A stretch of 55,346 bases of DNA from Nemertoderma westbladi (GCA_032718475.1 JAUCBJ010006323.1:1-55346); one strand, 5' to 3'; counted from the first letter of the stretch, positions 1 through 12,173 are shown. Notes: generated by a model not told the origin, from the sequence alone. Numbers and translations: made by a program.

Positions 1-690
1 GGTTCGTTCACTAACTTCGATGTGATTATTGATCCGCCCGCAGGACTTCGCTTATTTCCAGGAAGGTACACCCACTTCTAAAATATTTGATAATAACCGG
101 TATTGCACCAGTAGACGTAATAGTCAACATAGTATTACAGGTAGCAGGGTAGGCATGTTCCAGTGCTACCAGTTCCAAACTGCTGTACCAATACCAGGAA
201 TTGATTAACCTTATTAAACCCGGAGTGGGGTCAATATGACACCCCCCCCCCCCCCCCCCCCCCCCCTCCCACACCCGTGGTTTTTTTGTTTCATCCCTGA
301 AACAAACGCAGTTGGGAATCTGAAATTTTATGACTTTTCCAAACAATCTTTTGTCTTCCTACTAGTGAAATTCGTTTTCAAAAATATAGGGTAGTTTTTT
401 ATTTAACGAACGGATGAAGTGGTAGGCATTCACCAGCGGCAGCATAGTGTAAAGATGATAGAAAAAATAATAAAGTATTGAGGGTCTTTAACTGGTTATA
501 TTATATTAAATAAAGATACAATAGTAAACGTTTTCGACCTACCGGTCTGCATCAGACTATGTACTGGCAACTAACCTTTTTATTTATAGGACCATTTTTT
601 AACCCTACTTTTGACACTTTTTTGAGACTTTTAGAAAATTACATTTCATTAAATATGATTTGTAACATCTCTATTTTTGATTTACATCGG
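1..690. other. Unassigned AT-rich DNA with one C run
   Basis: Apart from the C run at 242-266 I see no gene or clear element. A 106-codon minus-strand open frame (26-346) crosses the homopolymer as a glycine run and looks fortuitous. Confidence 0.4.
242..266. repeat. Poly-C tract (25 C)
   Basis: A 25-base uninterrupted C run, followed by one T and CCC. Read on the other strand the run is followed by GTGTC, as is the run at 48566-48593. It is one of several unusually long G/C homopolymers in the window. Confidence 0.95.
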
Positions 691-1400
691 TTTTTTGGTG
701 TTTGCAATTAGATGGAATTCATATAAATTATTGGATTTTTGGACATTTTTGGAAACTGATTGTTTGAACCTGTTTTTTTACGCAATAGGGGTTTTTGGGG
801 TTCTGGTTTCGATGGAATATATACGAGTTGCACCACGCGTATTAAACTTGTATTTTTCGATGCTGTGTGAAAATTTGGTGCCAGCACGAAATTTTGAAAA
901 AGCTTTCAATATTTTAATTGCTTGTGACAACTTATTTCTCTCGTTTTAGAGGTTTATGGCGGTTCTGAATTCAATGGAATAAATAATTATTTAACTAGTC
1001 ATCTCAAACTTGTAATTTACGGAGGTGGGGGCAAAATTTGGTGCTAACACAAAATATTGAAAAACATCAAATATATAAATTGATTGTGTCACCTTGTTTC
1101 TTACGTTATACAAGTTTGTGAGGGTTCTGAATTCAATGGAATAAGTAAAAATTGCATAAGAGTTTTCAAACTTGTATTTTTCGCTGGTGGGTGAAAATTG
1201 TTGTGCCAGCACCAGATTTTTTGAAAATTTGAAAATTGATCAACAGATAGTATCATCTTGTTTCTTGCGTTATACGGGTTTATGGGGGTCCTGAATCCGT
1301 TGGAATCAATAAAAACAGCACTGGACATCTTAAACTTGTACTTTTTGGTGATGGGTACGAAATTACCAAAATTTGCCATATTACGCCGAAAAATACGATC
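690..1400. repeat. Diverged tandem repeat, ~162-bp unit, four or more copies
   Basis: The landmark GGTTCTGAATTCAATGGAAT or close variants start at 799, 961, 1123 and 1287, so the spacing is 162, 162 and 164 bases. The stretches between also align: TTTGGTGCCAGCAC-like, then TTGTTTCTTGCGTTATA-like. A partial unit may precede 799. Copies are well diverged, so this is an old satellite-like block. Short open frames on both strands here are by-products. Confidence 0.85.
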
Positions 1401-2509
1401 ATAAGTACGAAAATACGAGCAATGATCTGGCAAATTCGGTATTACATTAGAATCAGCGCCCCAGAAAACCTATAAATGTGAATTTATAGCATCGTATAAG
1501 TGAATTAAAAATTTTGTGTTCAAACTGAAAAGTGCTGGTTGCTTGTTTTTTTCATATCTGCCTCTGTAGCCTGGGTCAGAATTCCTCATAAACTTTCGAA
1601 GACTTTGAAGACGTGCCATTTATCTTAGAAATCGCATAGAACTTATTACATTCACATAACTTAATTGCAACTTCCAAGTTCCATGCTTTACTTACAAAGT
1701 TTTGCTTTATATTAAATTCTTAGTTTGTTCGTGAGTTAGTTGCGTGATAATTTTTATTTAGAGAGTATTTCATTATAGGAAATTTAATTTCGGATCTCTG
1801 TGCAAAATTTCATGTCATTATACCAAGGATTTCGACTACAGTGAATCAATTTCTAAAGCATTCCATTTGTACCAGAACAATTTGTACAAAACTTAAAGTT
1901 TTTGTTAGTAGGCCTACCACCACTGGCGGGTTAATATCCTTCGAATTAAGCTTAACCCTATTCAACCTGGGCTAATCTATCCGAGATTCAACCTGAGTGT
2001 TGGCGTTTTCTGCCAACATTTTTGAATACATTTTGAATGAGGTAGAAATGTTCAAATTTAGTTGCGTTTTCGCATGGACACAGACACATATATGGAGCAT
2101 ATAGTGGATTTTAAATTAATGTAAAATATTATGGCTAACCATCCAATATTTAAATAATTAATTAGAGAGAACCATTCAAAAAATATATCATATAGTTTCA
2201 ATGGAAAGAGTTGCATGCATCTTGTTGCTATTTGCCTATCTTTACCAAATTACTCCCTCCTCCTACCTTGTATGAGATGTGGGTTTAGTGTTTCATATTA
2301 TAGTCTAGTAAAGGTCAGATGGCTGGGGGCTATTCTGTACACTACTATAAATATTGGTAAATAATTGGAATAAAGTGGTCAGACAATATTAGCTTGTCTG
2401 CATGCTGCAACAGCAACCTGGGAAGCCAACCTAATTTGCTATTTTGCTCGATGCAGTTTCAGACTCCTGGTGACTTAATTCAATACCTTGTCAATATCTT
2501 AACACGATA
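1401..2509. other. No recognised feature
   Basis: AT-rich DNA of about 1.1 kb. It contains one GTAGGCCTAC palindrome near 1910 but no coding, RNA or repeat signal that I can defend. Confidence 0.4.
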
Positions 2510-2590
2510 TTATATATACAATATATATATATACATACATATATATATATATGTATGTATATGTATGTATATATATATATATATATACAA
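2510..2590. repeat. TA/TATACATA microsatellite
   Basis: About 80 bases of alternating TA with interspersed CATA and TGTA. The LINE fragment at 2592 starts right at its right edge, so the microsatellite marks or replaced the 5' truncation point of that insertion. Confidence 0.9.
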
Positions 2591-2591
2591 T

Positions 2592-2806
2592 ATCTTGTAC
2601 TTTGGCAGCCTCATGGAGTGAATAAGCATGGTGGACAGCCCATGACTTTCTTGAGACGCATCTTAAAGGACACTGGCCTTGAAGATGCGGATGATCTAGC
2701 AAATGTCATGGGTGATAAGGAGTTGTGGCGGTGCAATTTTGTCGATAAGCCGGCACTGCATTCTTAAAAATGCAGCTGCAATGCAGCATGCCGATCCTAG
2801 TAGTAG
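2592..2806 (+). mobile_element. LINE 3' fragment (RTE-like), recent copy
   Basis: The translation LWQPHGVNKHGG...TFLRRILKDTGLEDADDLA matches the C-terminal tail of RTE/CR1-like reverse transcriptase polyproteins. After the stop there is a short 3' UTR ending CCGATCCTAGTAGTAG. By eye it differs from the copy at 29339-29547 at only about four positions, so both are young. It is severely 5' truncated, as target-primed reverse transcription often leaves it. The trinucleotide TAG tail is shared with copies at 4671, 24163 and 29544. Confidence 0.85.
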
Positions 2807-4670
2807 ATACCCAGTTTGTGATCATTTCTTCTGCATTATGTGGTGTGGAAGTTTTCTATCTGGATAGGACAGCCATCTGATTTAAGGGGGGAGTAGCACG
2901 CCCCTATTTTAGAAATTGTCAAAAAACTTTTTTATTCTATCATGTGCCGAATTTAATGGAGATTTCAAATCTGCAAATGCTTTTCTTATTTCTTTTCTCA
3001 AACTGAAGTTATTACCCAAAACGTAAGAGCTAGTCTGATTTTTGACAAGCCTTCGAACAGCACTATATTTTACAATTGAACACCCTTTTTTATATAAAAA
3101 GGCTCTCACGGTAAAGATATGAATAAAATTGCTTAAACGTTGTTTTACTAGTTATATGTTTAGCAAGCATGAAAAATTTCGTTGAATTTCATTCATTTTT
3201 GACAAAGTTATTGTGGAACAAAAAAAATATGGTATTGTCTAAAATAGCGGGAAAGTTTGAATTGTTCCTAACTTTAAACACCTATATCTCAGAATGATGT
3301 TTTTTCATGAAAAAGGCTATTTTAACTAAAATGAGTTGAAATTTAGTTCACTTGTTCAGAATACCCTTGTCCATATTTCTTCTGAACAAAATTGGCTGGA
3401 AATGTCCTGGAGCGTTTTTATATCTTTTTGTTCTAAAAAGGCTCCAGAGCATTTGAGGCAAAATTTGTGCATACAAATATAGATGCAGGGGCCTTCTGAA
3501 CATATGTTCCAAATTTCGACAAATTTCCAAAACTATTGGTGGATAAATAGCCTTTGGCGCAAAAAGGCACTTTTGGCCATCACAGACCCATTTTGGGGCC
3601 AATTTTAAAAAAATTTGGTTTGGCTATACTTAAACAACCCAGACAATGTTTAGTGGCACAAAAATTATTTTAAACCAATTTTAGGGCGCAGCGACACCAA
3701 AATGTGAGGTTCAATTTGCTTAAATATATCTTCGAAAGAATACAACGTTTTTTTCAAGTTTGTGGCAGGGGTTTTCATAATCTCGTCTTAAAGGTCTACT
3801 TTAATTGCTATCAAAGACTCCTCTGACTATCCTCTGAACCTCATTAGCTGACTTTATTATCTGGTTGCTCCCAACTCTTTATGATACAACATCTGAGCAA
3901 CGGGCATTATCATCTGCTGTGTCTTGACTTGCGTTCATGGAGACTAAAGCAGACCTGTTTATGTAAAATCTGTGAAGAAGCAGAATTCTCGTCAGGCCAC
4001 CTATTAGAGCAACTGGAAGGGAGATTCCCCATTTGATGATTGAAGAAGATCATGGGCCAATCATGCAATCCTTGACAAACTAAGCGTAATCTGTCATTAG
4101 TTACTGTGGTTTTGTAGATGTGTCTGTCACCTTTACTCAAATGGCCCCTGTAATTGTTCATTTTAAAATTATATTTTCTAAACACACGTAGTATTATACT
4201 ACAAATATAATACATTAGTATATATATAGTTTATATATAGTTTATATCTGTATAGTATTTGATATCTGAGATGTATTATATATTTATATAATATATTACT
4301 TAAGTAGTCCAGATTCAGGAAAGACATCTGGAATTATGTGGTACCTAGGTTTGTAGACTTTAATAAATCGTACTACTTTATTCTGATCTACTTATAATTT
4401 ACATTTAAGCTGTTTGGTTAAATGTGTTCTGTACTGTGTTAAATCTGTTCGGTTTCATACCAAGAAAATCATGCATAGTCCATGTGAAACTGTATTAAAG
4501 AAGAGCAAAGTAACTTGCGGGAGTCGGTGTTTAAACTATTTCTATATTTCTGTATAGAAACCTAAGCCTAATGTTAACTTTTGAAAAAATATTTTTCAAT
4601 GTGCTTTCTCCTGATAAGCAGTTATCCAATGTGCCGCCTAAATATATAACTTGCTTTTTATTTTCTATTT
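2807..4670. other. No recognised gene; AT-rich
   Basis: Contains AT-rich DNA and a TA-rich patch at about 4205-4300. A 101-codon minus-strand open frame at 3910-4215 has no recognisable motif. I see nothing else to defend. Confidence 0.35.
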
Positions 4671-5885
4671 TACTACTACTACTACTAGGTCGAGCGAACT
4701 CAGACAGTGGAAATGAGATCCTTCCAGGCTTCCCGATTCTCCATAGTTGTCGCAATTTCGTTTCTCCCAAGTTCAGTATCCCTTTCAAGTTGATCTATAT
4801 ATGTTCTGGCTGGTCGTCCACGACTACGCTTTCCATGAGTTGGTTGCCAGAAAAGTAGATCTGGTATAACCTCGTCTTTACTTCGCCAGCAGTGCTCACT
4901 GAATCTTAATCTGCGTTCATGGCGGGTGGTTGATACAGGCGGTATTGCACCATAAAGCTCGGCGTTTGTCATGTGTTGTCTCCAGCTGATGTTTAGGACT
5001 GCCCTTAGTAGTCTTGTGTAGCAACCATCAATTCGTTGTTCAAGTGATTTAGTCAGTGTCCAGGTCTCACCCCCATATAAAAATACACTTTCCACTGTGG
5101 CTCGAAAGAACATAGTCTTCAGGTGCCTGGAGAGATCTGATTTCCAGATGGTATCCATTTTTGATAGAGCTCCCAAAGCTTTACTTTCCTAACTTCTATG
5201 TCCTTCTTGCTACTCTCTATCCATGATCCAAGGTACTGGAAGTCGTCGACCTTCCTTGGTTGATTATTATCAATGGTTGTCAAGTTTCCATCAACATTAA
5301 AGGTCATGAATTCGGTCTTGGTAGCATTTATATGCAATCCAACATCCTTAGCAGCCCTCTCCACTTTATTTAGTAGAACCTGTGCATCTGCTAGCGTATT
5401 AGAGAGCAGGGCGATGTCATCCGCAAAGTCGGTGTCTGTGACTGTAGTTGCCGGATATCTACTACTTCTGCGTTCTTGAAGTGTGAATCCCACAGATCTT
5501 CACCCTTTGTGGCCGTCCTCATTGCGTGATCCAGCACAATTACAAATAATAATGGTGCTAATGTGTCACCTTAGCAGTACGCCAGCCAGGATTGAGAAAA
5601 ACTCAGTTTCACCATCTGGTGAGAGTACATGCGCTTCTGTGTCACAATTTAACAATCCAATGCCAGCAACAATTACTTCTGGTATTCCATAAGCTCTATG
5701 GATTTCAAGCATTTTAACTCTATTGATGGAGTCGAATGCCTTCTTGAAGTCCACAAAAGTCATGACAGCGGGGAGATTCTTTGACTTAATTCCTTCAATC
5801 AGTCTCCGTAGTGCAAGTATCTGAGCTATTGTTGATCTACTTGGTCGAAATCCGTTTTGGCCCTTGAAGATCCTTTCAATTGTAA
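4671..5885 (-). pseudogene. 5'-truncated RTE-like LINE reverse transcriptase, frameshifted
   Basis: Read on the minus strand this is a non-LTR retrotransposon RT. It runs through NGFRPSRS, then motif A FVDFKKAFD (first catalytic Asp, codons at about 5746-5757), then a GVLQGDT-like motif B, then motif C FADD (5416-5427), then YLGSW. The C-terminal tail has HGKRSRGRPARTYIDQ and stops at 4700-4702. It lies in three frames. One break is an extra T inside motif B near 5573; another is near 5170. RT homology ends around 5885, so the endonuclease and N-terminus are missing. The 3' end carries a (TAG)n tail at 4671-4688. The clade assignment is by motif style and tail only. The copy is dead. Confidence 0.88.
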
Positions 5886-6399
5886 TGATAGCATAACTAT
5901 AATATAAAACCAACAACCAACTGGCTTTTCCTGTCATTGTACCCCAGATAGCGTTCCAATTTAGTTCATCACCCAAACACACCCAGAACAGAGTCGAAAA
6001 TGTTGGAACCCAAAGAGTAGTAATATAATGAATGCTAAAGAATTAAAAAATGAGAAAATAATAAATATCTCATTTTTTTTTTATTCTTTATCATTATTGT
6101 TTAACCATTGCTAAAGAATGCTAATAATTGAATTTAACCATATTATGGTTCAATTACAATCTACTATCAGTGTGTATCACCATGTCTAGATATTAATTAT
6201 CACCTTTTTGTTTGGAATGGAACCTGTCCTCAGATATTGTTTTTAACCGCTTTAAAAAATCGAATCCCGACTTTTAATTAAAATTATTTACATACAACTT
6301 TTATGCCCACCCCCACCAATCAATTACTACTTACATCAGGTCAGGTCATGTATTCTAGGTCATTGATCAAGAAAACTTGCCACCTCCATGCAGCATAAA
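5886..6399. other. No recognised feature
   Basis: AT-rich stretch with short local inverted similarity (AATGCTAAAGAATT-like and TTCTTTATCATT-like around 6030-6120). No gene signal. Confidence 0.35.
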
Positions 6400-6760
6400 G
6401 GAGGTGCCACTTGTAGCTGCATAGACCCTCTTACTAGCGCAAATCTTGTCCTGTAACTAGGACCCCCTTCGTTCGGGGGTAAGGACGCCCTTGGTCCTGG
6501 ATTAAGGACCCATATACTTGGCTGCAGGGGTATATGGCCTGGCCAGGCAGATGGCGATCTACCAATGGCTGGTCAGGAGTAGAGTGTTCTCATGTCCACT
6601 CTGAGAGCACTTCACTGCGACCTGCACCTGGCAGCAGGGGTACAGGGCATGACCCAGCAGATGAGCTGCACAGCCAATGGTGGGTCATGTGCGCGAGAGT
6701 AGATATGGGTGATGGGCCTCATATCTGACTCCACTGCGCACCCACCCAGGGTGTTGTATT
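6400..6760. repeat. GC-rich block with imperfect ~112-bp duplication and hairpin
   Basis: This island is much more GC-rich than its neighbours. Two related units begin with GCAGGGGTATATGGC-like and GCAGGGGTACAGGGC-like sequence (about 6523 and 6635). Each continues through CCAATGG and TGGTCA/GGGTCA to CACTGCG. Just upstream CCCCCTTCGTTCGGGGG forms a perfect short hairpin. It may be part of a transposon end or SINE, but I cannot assign it. The short open frame here is not supported as a gene. Confidence 0.5.
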
Positions 6761-7689
6761 AGCCCCGAGAGAACTACTTACATGACAGAAGAAACGATAT
6801 TGTTCATTGATCTATCACTCATTTCTGTATTATCCAAATCCCCATATGCGATAATATTTTTGCCACTGAAATCAGGGTGATCAAATAATTGAATCTTTGG
6901 AGTGAGCACTAAAAATAGAGCATAAATTTATTATCAGCTAATAAACTAAGTTCTAAAATGATAAAGAATAAGTTTATTATCAGTTATGAGAGTGACTTAT
7001 AATACTATAGAGAATTTTCAGATATTGGAAAGAGTTCAAAAAAATAAATATAAAAAATAAATATAGTTCATTATCATCTAGCACTTCCATGTTAACTCGT
7101 AATGAGAAGAAAAAATATTAATTGCCAAAACGCGAGTTAAAGTTGTAAGTCAATAATTACCATTATATATATTATGAACAAAAAATAGATGCATTGGAAG
7201 TAGAACCAACCAGTGGTATTATATTGTGTCCGGACAATTGTGACCCGGTCAATTGCGACCAATGATTTTATATAAATTTGCTGGGTCGAATATCTACGGG
7301 TAGCTAGCTACATTTAAATTACTGTAGCTACATTTTAACATAGGAAGCGGTAGGATTCTCCTCAGTAGGTCATTCATTGTATGACAATGTGTTCAGTAAT
7401 TAGAACTGCTGCTGGTTTATTATACAAGAAGACTTCTGATGCTTAGAATCATTGATTCGGTGATCATCTGAAGGAGTCACCCATCTTCATTAATAAAAGA
7501 CACTATTGGTCCTAAGGATTTCACATGGTTGATCGTGAACTAAGGAGGTATTGCACTGGGGTATGGCCACCGATGCATCCTTGTGGTGTGGCCGATATAT
7601 AAATGTGAGCAAGATAGTTTTATTTCAAGATCAAGGGGTCATAAAAGATTTTAAGTTACTTTTGTGATTACGTAATTTATTCGTAAAAA
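6761..7689. other. No recognised feature
   Basis: AT-rich. A small direct repeat (CAATTGTGACC / CAATTGCGACC) lies near 7235-7262. No coding signal. Confidence 0.35.
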
Positions 7690-8502
7690 TTGACTTATTG
7701 TCTTATTGACTTATTGTCTTATTGACTTATTGTCTTATTGACTTATTGTCTTATTGACTTATTGTCTTATTGACTTATTGTCTTATTGACTTATTGTCTT
7801 ATTGACTAATTGTCTTATTGACTTATTGTCTTATTGACTTATTGTCTTATTGACTTATTGTCTTATTGACTTATTGTCTTATTGACTTATTGTCTTATTG
7901 ACTTATTGTCTTATTGACTTATTGTCTTATTGACTTATTGTCTTATTGACTTATTGTCTTATTGACTTATTGTCTTATTGACTTATTGTCGTATTGACTT
8001 ATTGATTTATTGTCTTATTGACTTAATGTCTTATTGACTTATTGTCTTATTGACTTATTGTCTTATTGACTTATTGTCTTATTGACTTATTGTCTTATTG
8101 ACTTATTGTCTTATTGACTTATTGTCTTATTGACTTATTGTCTTATTGACTTAATGTCTTATTGACTTATTGTCTTATTGACTTATTGTCTTATTGACTT
8201 ATTGTCTTATTGACTTATTGTCTTATTGACTTAATGTCTTATTGACTTATTGTCTTATTGACTTATTGTCTTATTGACTTATTGTCTTATTGACTTATTG
8301 TCTTATTGACTTATTGTCTTATTGACTTATTGACTTATTGTCTTATTGACTTATTGACTTATTGACTTATTGACTTATTGTCTTATTGACTTAATGTCTT
8401 ATTGACTTATTGTCTTATTGACTTATTGTCTTATTGACTTATTGTCTTATTGACTTATTGTCTTATTGACTTATTGTCTTATTGACTTATTGATTTATTG
8501 TC
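7690..8502. repeat. 16-bp minisatellite, about 51 copies
   Basis: The unit is TTATTGACTTATTGTC, itself two near copies of TTATTGAC/TTATTGTC. About 813 bases are nearly homogeneous, with sparse variants such as TTAATGTC and some units lacking one half-unit around 8330-8380. The homogeneity implies recent expansion or ongoing unequal exchange. Confidence 0.97.
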
Positions 8503-9216
8503 TAGCTCTCGGTTAGCAAAAAATATTATATTGTAATTAATAACGGAATTTCTATCTAAATTTACAAAATTAGGACTAACAATTTAGTTTACAGGACTTA
8601 CTGGTAGAAACCTACGGATGGACAACATTTCACAGAGCATAAAAATAAATAAATAGCCTACAGTGAGTGAAAAAATATGCAACATTAGAACTGTCATCAG
8701 CTATCTATCAACGTATTCAGATCTAGAATCCTTGCAACATCTTTCTATTATTACTAACAAACCAGTATAGGATTGACAAATAAGAACAATGCGACTGATT
8801 CAATATTGTTGGAGATACATTTTTTTAATGCTTGTAGCTAAGGATTAAAAGAAGTCTGAGGTCAAACTATCTATGTTCCAATTTCCTTGAGATCTTAACA
8901 TATGTAAGACAGGTGTAAAATAAGATGTTTTGCAGTTAAAACGGTTTCCATAAATAGTATGAGAAATTTTCTAGATATAAACAACCGTACTTTAGTTATG
9001 TACTAACCACCATCAAATGATCTCACTTCTTCGCAAACAAGTCTGATGGATTCGATGTTATTTCGACCAACAGGTAGTAGATAATCGTTATGGAATCCTG
9101 GGTGAAGTTTGATACTATTTCCGGTGTAGTCAGTGTCGCTGAATACGAAAACAAAATGAAAACTTCAATAGTGATACAACAATTAATATTAGAGCCATGA
9201 ATTCCTTTTTAGAGAT
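8503..9216. other. No recognised feature
   Basis: Non-repetitive AT-rich DNA with no defensible gene signal. Confidence 0.4.
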
Positions 9217-9329
9217 AATAATAATAATAAGATCTTCTACCTTGATATTCGTTATCATTGCATGAAGACCAGCTCATGCACTATCCACCTCAGGGAGAGA
9301 ATATACATGGTGGGCAGCCCATGACTTGT
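9217..9329 (+). mobile_element. ATA microsatellite and degenerate LINE fragment
   Basis: An (ATA)n run at about 9217-9230 is followed by a diverged piece. GAAGACCAGCTCATGCA and CATGGTGGGCAGCCCATGAC correspond to the C-terminal region of the LINE family seen intact at 29200-29553. It is much older than the copies at 2592 and 29339. Confidence 0.55.
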
Positions 9330-9379
9330 GTTGTACTGTAAAGGGTATATGGTTGGAGATTTGTGCATTGTGAGAGAGA

Positions 9380-9440
9380 GGGCTGTTGCACTGTCAGTCA
9401 GAGAGGTAACAGCCTGTGGGGTAAGGATTTACCTCGGGGA
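9380..9440 (+). repeat. Dispersed repeat, inverted partner of 12174-12232
   Basis: GGCTGTTGCACTGTCAGTCA and GAGAGGTAACAGCC followed by GGGGTAAGGATTTACC reappear on the opposite strand at 12174-12232. Two inverted copies lie about 2.8 kb apart. The family is unknown. Confidence 0.75.
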
Positions 9441-9487
9441 CCTGTATTAGGCAAAATAGCAGTAGCTGTATAGGCCCACCTGTACTG

Positions 9488-9585
9488 TGCACGGTACAAG
9501 ACCCGAAATTTAGCCTACATCTGTAAATAATACACGGTTTCGCGGTACAAGACCATATAAATTAGACCACCATCTGTAAAATGCT
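9488..9585. repeat. Two-copy tandem repeat, ~50 bp
   Basis: CACGGTACAAGACCCGAAAT... and CGCGGTACAAGACCATATAA... both lead to ...ACATCTGTAAA/CCATCTGTAAA. This is a short diverged direct duplication. Confidence 0.6.
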
Positions 9586-9957
9586 CGCGTGAGTTCAGGA
9601 GTTGCGCAGATGTCAGGATGTGCAGATTCTATATCATGCACTAGGCCTAACGGATTCTGGTAGCCTGGAACTAGACCACCTGACCACTACAAAAACTGAT
9701 GGGACAGAGCGAGGTGCCGTTAGCCTAACATTTCTCGGAGGCTGGTCCGATAACACTCAACGCATTGTTTGGTTGGACATTGACATTACCGGTATTGCAT
9801 TACACAGTTACAGTGTACATTACTACATTATTACATACGGATTAGTATGGATTGAGAAATTTGATATATTTGACGTCAATGGAGGTTTGGTTTGAGAAAT
9901 TAATACTGTAATATCACGTAGGCCTACCTAATCATATCTTTGCGTTAATTATTACTA

Positions 9958-10287
9958 GATCCACTGGCCCCCAGCCACCTTCAACAAACCATCATTGCCG
10001 AGGGGCACTCAGCTAAGGGGGCGGAGCGCATTAAAAACTCTAAGTATCGCGACCTAATGGACCGGGGCCATTTATTTCATCCTGTGGCCTTTGAGAGCTT
10101 TGGCCGCCCTGGTCCAGAGACATCCACCTTCCTCCGGGAGATCGGGGCTCGTCTCCACAGTGCCACCCACGAACCGCGGTCACACCAGTTTCTGCTCCAA
10201 CGCCTGGAGATGGCAATTTTGGTTGGTAATGCAGCCTCAGTCATGGGGACAGCAACCACGCCGACCATCGGTCTATTCGGGGACTGA
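9958..10287 (+). pseudogene. C-terminal fragment of a second LINE family
   Basis: The open frame starts DPLAPSHL and runs through AERIKNSKYRDL, then HLFHPVAFESFGRPGPE, then FLLQRLEMAILVGNAA, and stops at 10285-10287. This order (APSHL, then KY..L, then F.PVA.E..G..GPE, then LLQR....GNAA..LGT) is typical of the C-terminal domain of a non-LTR retrotransposon polyprotein family common in marine invertebrates. It is a different family from the one at 2592. No RT domain is present, so it is a 5'-truncated relic. A SINE-like insertion follows about 110 bases downstream. Confidence 0.75.
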
Positions 10288-10382
10288 AGAGCCGAAACCA
10301 ATCGAAACTGTCGAAATGGTTGCCAATGCAGCCACCAATGGGATGACGGCCGAAGATATTCAATACTCTATCTTATGCAATC

Positions 10383-10610
10383 TCAAATATTCAATGTTCG
10401 ATCCCTAGATGGGGCAGTACTGTTTGGGCACAGTGCTTTAAATGCTGCAGCCTAGCCCAACCCCGGCTTTCATCCTTCAGTGGTCGATTGGGAACCAAGG
10501 CAACTTGGGAAACAGAGTGGAAGGGTTTACTGTGGAAGATCACCCATGGTGGTGAACAGGCATTCATTGGCTTAACGAGCCTAAAAGATTCTCCCATTCA
10601 AATATTCAAT
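10383..10610 (+). mobile_element. SINE-like element with single 63-bp unit and 13-bp TSD
   Basis: The insertion 10396-10597 (202 bases) is flanked by identical TCAAATATTCAAT at 10383-10395 and 10598-10610, a clean target-site duplication. It starts with GTTCGATCCC, a tRNA B-box half. It continues through a body containing GGGCACAGTGCTTTAAATGC and CCCAACCCCGGCTTTCATCC, then one copy of the 63-bp unit (GGAAACAGAGTGGAAGGGTT ... CCCATGGTGGTGAACAGGCA). It ends CTTAACGAGCCTAAAAGATT CTCCCAT. The same head and tail flank the array at 45.6-48.1 kb, and the tail also ends the array at 51.3-53.0 kb. This is the unexpanded form. Confidence 0.88.
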
Positions 10611-11399
10611 TCGGTACTGTACCTTCAATTAAATATTCAATCTTAGTATTATTTCTGTGCTTCGTTATTTAATAATGTGATTAGATAAAAAAAATAAATT
10701 AATGAAATATAATTCATCTGTTAATTATTACAAAAAAAAAATCCAACATTATATTAACATTTATATAGTTATGAATTAAATGTTTCGAAATCAACAGTCA
10801 TTCAATGAACTTATACAGCAGTGTCATATATCGCGTATCCCTTGGTTTAATCACTATTCTATATTCAAGTATAAATGAATCCTGGCCCGGCGCCTTCACC
10901 CTCCACTGATAATTTAAAATCGTAACTTATTCAATCTTTGACTAAATTATACCAAACTTGGTAAACATGTAATCTTGTCTATCGGCTAAAATAAACACAA
11001 CTTGGTAAAAGTTTCCCCTATAATGTTTTTTCCTATAGAACAGGATGCAGTTTTATTTTAGTAGTAAACAAGCTGTTATTTGCGTCGATTTTCACCTGGA
11101 TAGGGAAGAATATTGATTGCCCCATGCCCCCCCTGCAGTTAAGTAAGTGAAAATATTTCGGCACCATTTAATTTTATTATCACGGTCGCACATCAAGTGT
11201 CTGTCAAAAGATACAATTCATTATAAACATAACAAAATTAATTATAATAATTCTAAAAATATAAGGCAGATCTTCCTAAAGTTAGCTCTTTAGTCTTTAG
11301 CAATCTTATACATTGACATGACTTATAAAATAATTGATGTTGAATAATTTATTATTAAGATTAAAATATATTATTAGGAATTCGAAGAAAGCAAATTGT
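10611..11399. other. No recognised feature
   Basis: AT-rich DNA with no gene or repeat signal I can support. Confidence 0.4.
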
Positions 11400-12060
11400 A
11401 TTGAGTTAGTATTGGCAAGTTAATCTCACAAACCAGTCTAGTCTAACTTTAGAGTAGCCTTGTTCGCATTGTTCCAGGTTTAGGCCTATAGATTCCACCA
11501 CCTTGGTTCCAGGTTTAATTCTGTAATAGACTCCGTTATCCGTCTCGATCGCTTCGCTATGCACCATCTTACTGGGTTTAATAAACTCCATCGCCTTCCT
11601 GTCGTTCTGTTTTGTAGATTACTTCACCATCGTCTGATCGCTTTGGTTGCGTGTTTAATACTAATAGACTCGTTATCCGTCTCGATCGCTTCGCTATGCA
11701 CATCTTACTGGGTTTAATAAACTCAGAAACTCCATCGCCTTCCTGTCGTTCTCTGTTTTATAGATTACTTCGCCATCATCTGATTGCTTTGGTTGCGTGT
11801 TTAATACTGTAATAGACTCCGCCGCCATCATATCGTTCTGGATACATTGAATAGACTCCATCAGTCCATTGTCCATCGCGTTCGTTTCATTGTTACGTTT
11901 AATTGACTCCGTCGCCTCCTCGGATTAGGAATCCGGCCGGGTTTCGTAGATTCCGCCATCGTTCAGCAGTTCAGTGTTTTTAATCAAAGCCAGAATTCCG
12001 GCACCGGCACCATGATCAACGATTTCGGAAGTAACAGACTCCGTCAACAACACTCGGGGT
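11400..12060. repeat. Degenerate nested tandem repeat
   Basis: A block running from GACTCGTTATCCGTCTCGAT through TTACTGGGTTTAATAAACTC and CATCGCCTTCCTGTCGTTCT to TTGGTTGCGTGTTTAATACT occurs twice (about 11530-11663 and 11669-11813). A shorter motif, (T/A)GACTCCGTCGCC-like after GTTTAAT, recurs several times out to 12060. Minus-strand open frames of 60-61 codons here are interrupted between copies. The origin, coding or not, is unclear. Confidence 0.6.
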
Positions 12061-12173
12061 TTAAAAAATACAACTATCGGCTGATCGGGCAACTTGTAAC
12101 TGGGCGATCATCTATCTGATAGTTGAAAAAGACTGTCTGACAGTTGGTATCAGACTATCTGATGGTTCGCGCC

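Noticed and set aside
677-1433. Open frames of 73-110 codons on both strands near 0.7-1.4 kb
   Set aside because: They coincide with the 162-bp diverged repeat and have no protein motif.
7690-8502. Telomere-like repeat
   Set aside because: The 16-bp TTATTGACTTATTGTC unit is not a known telomere motif and sits inside ordinary interspersed DNA.
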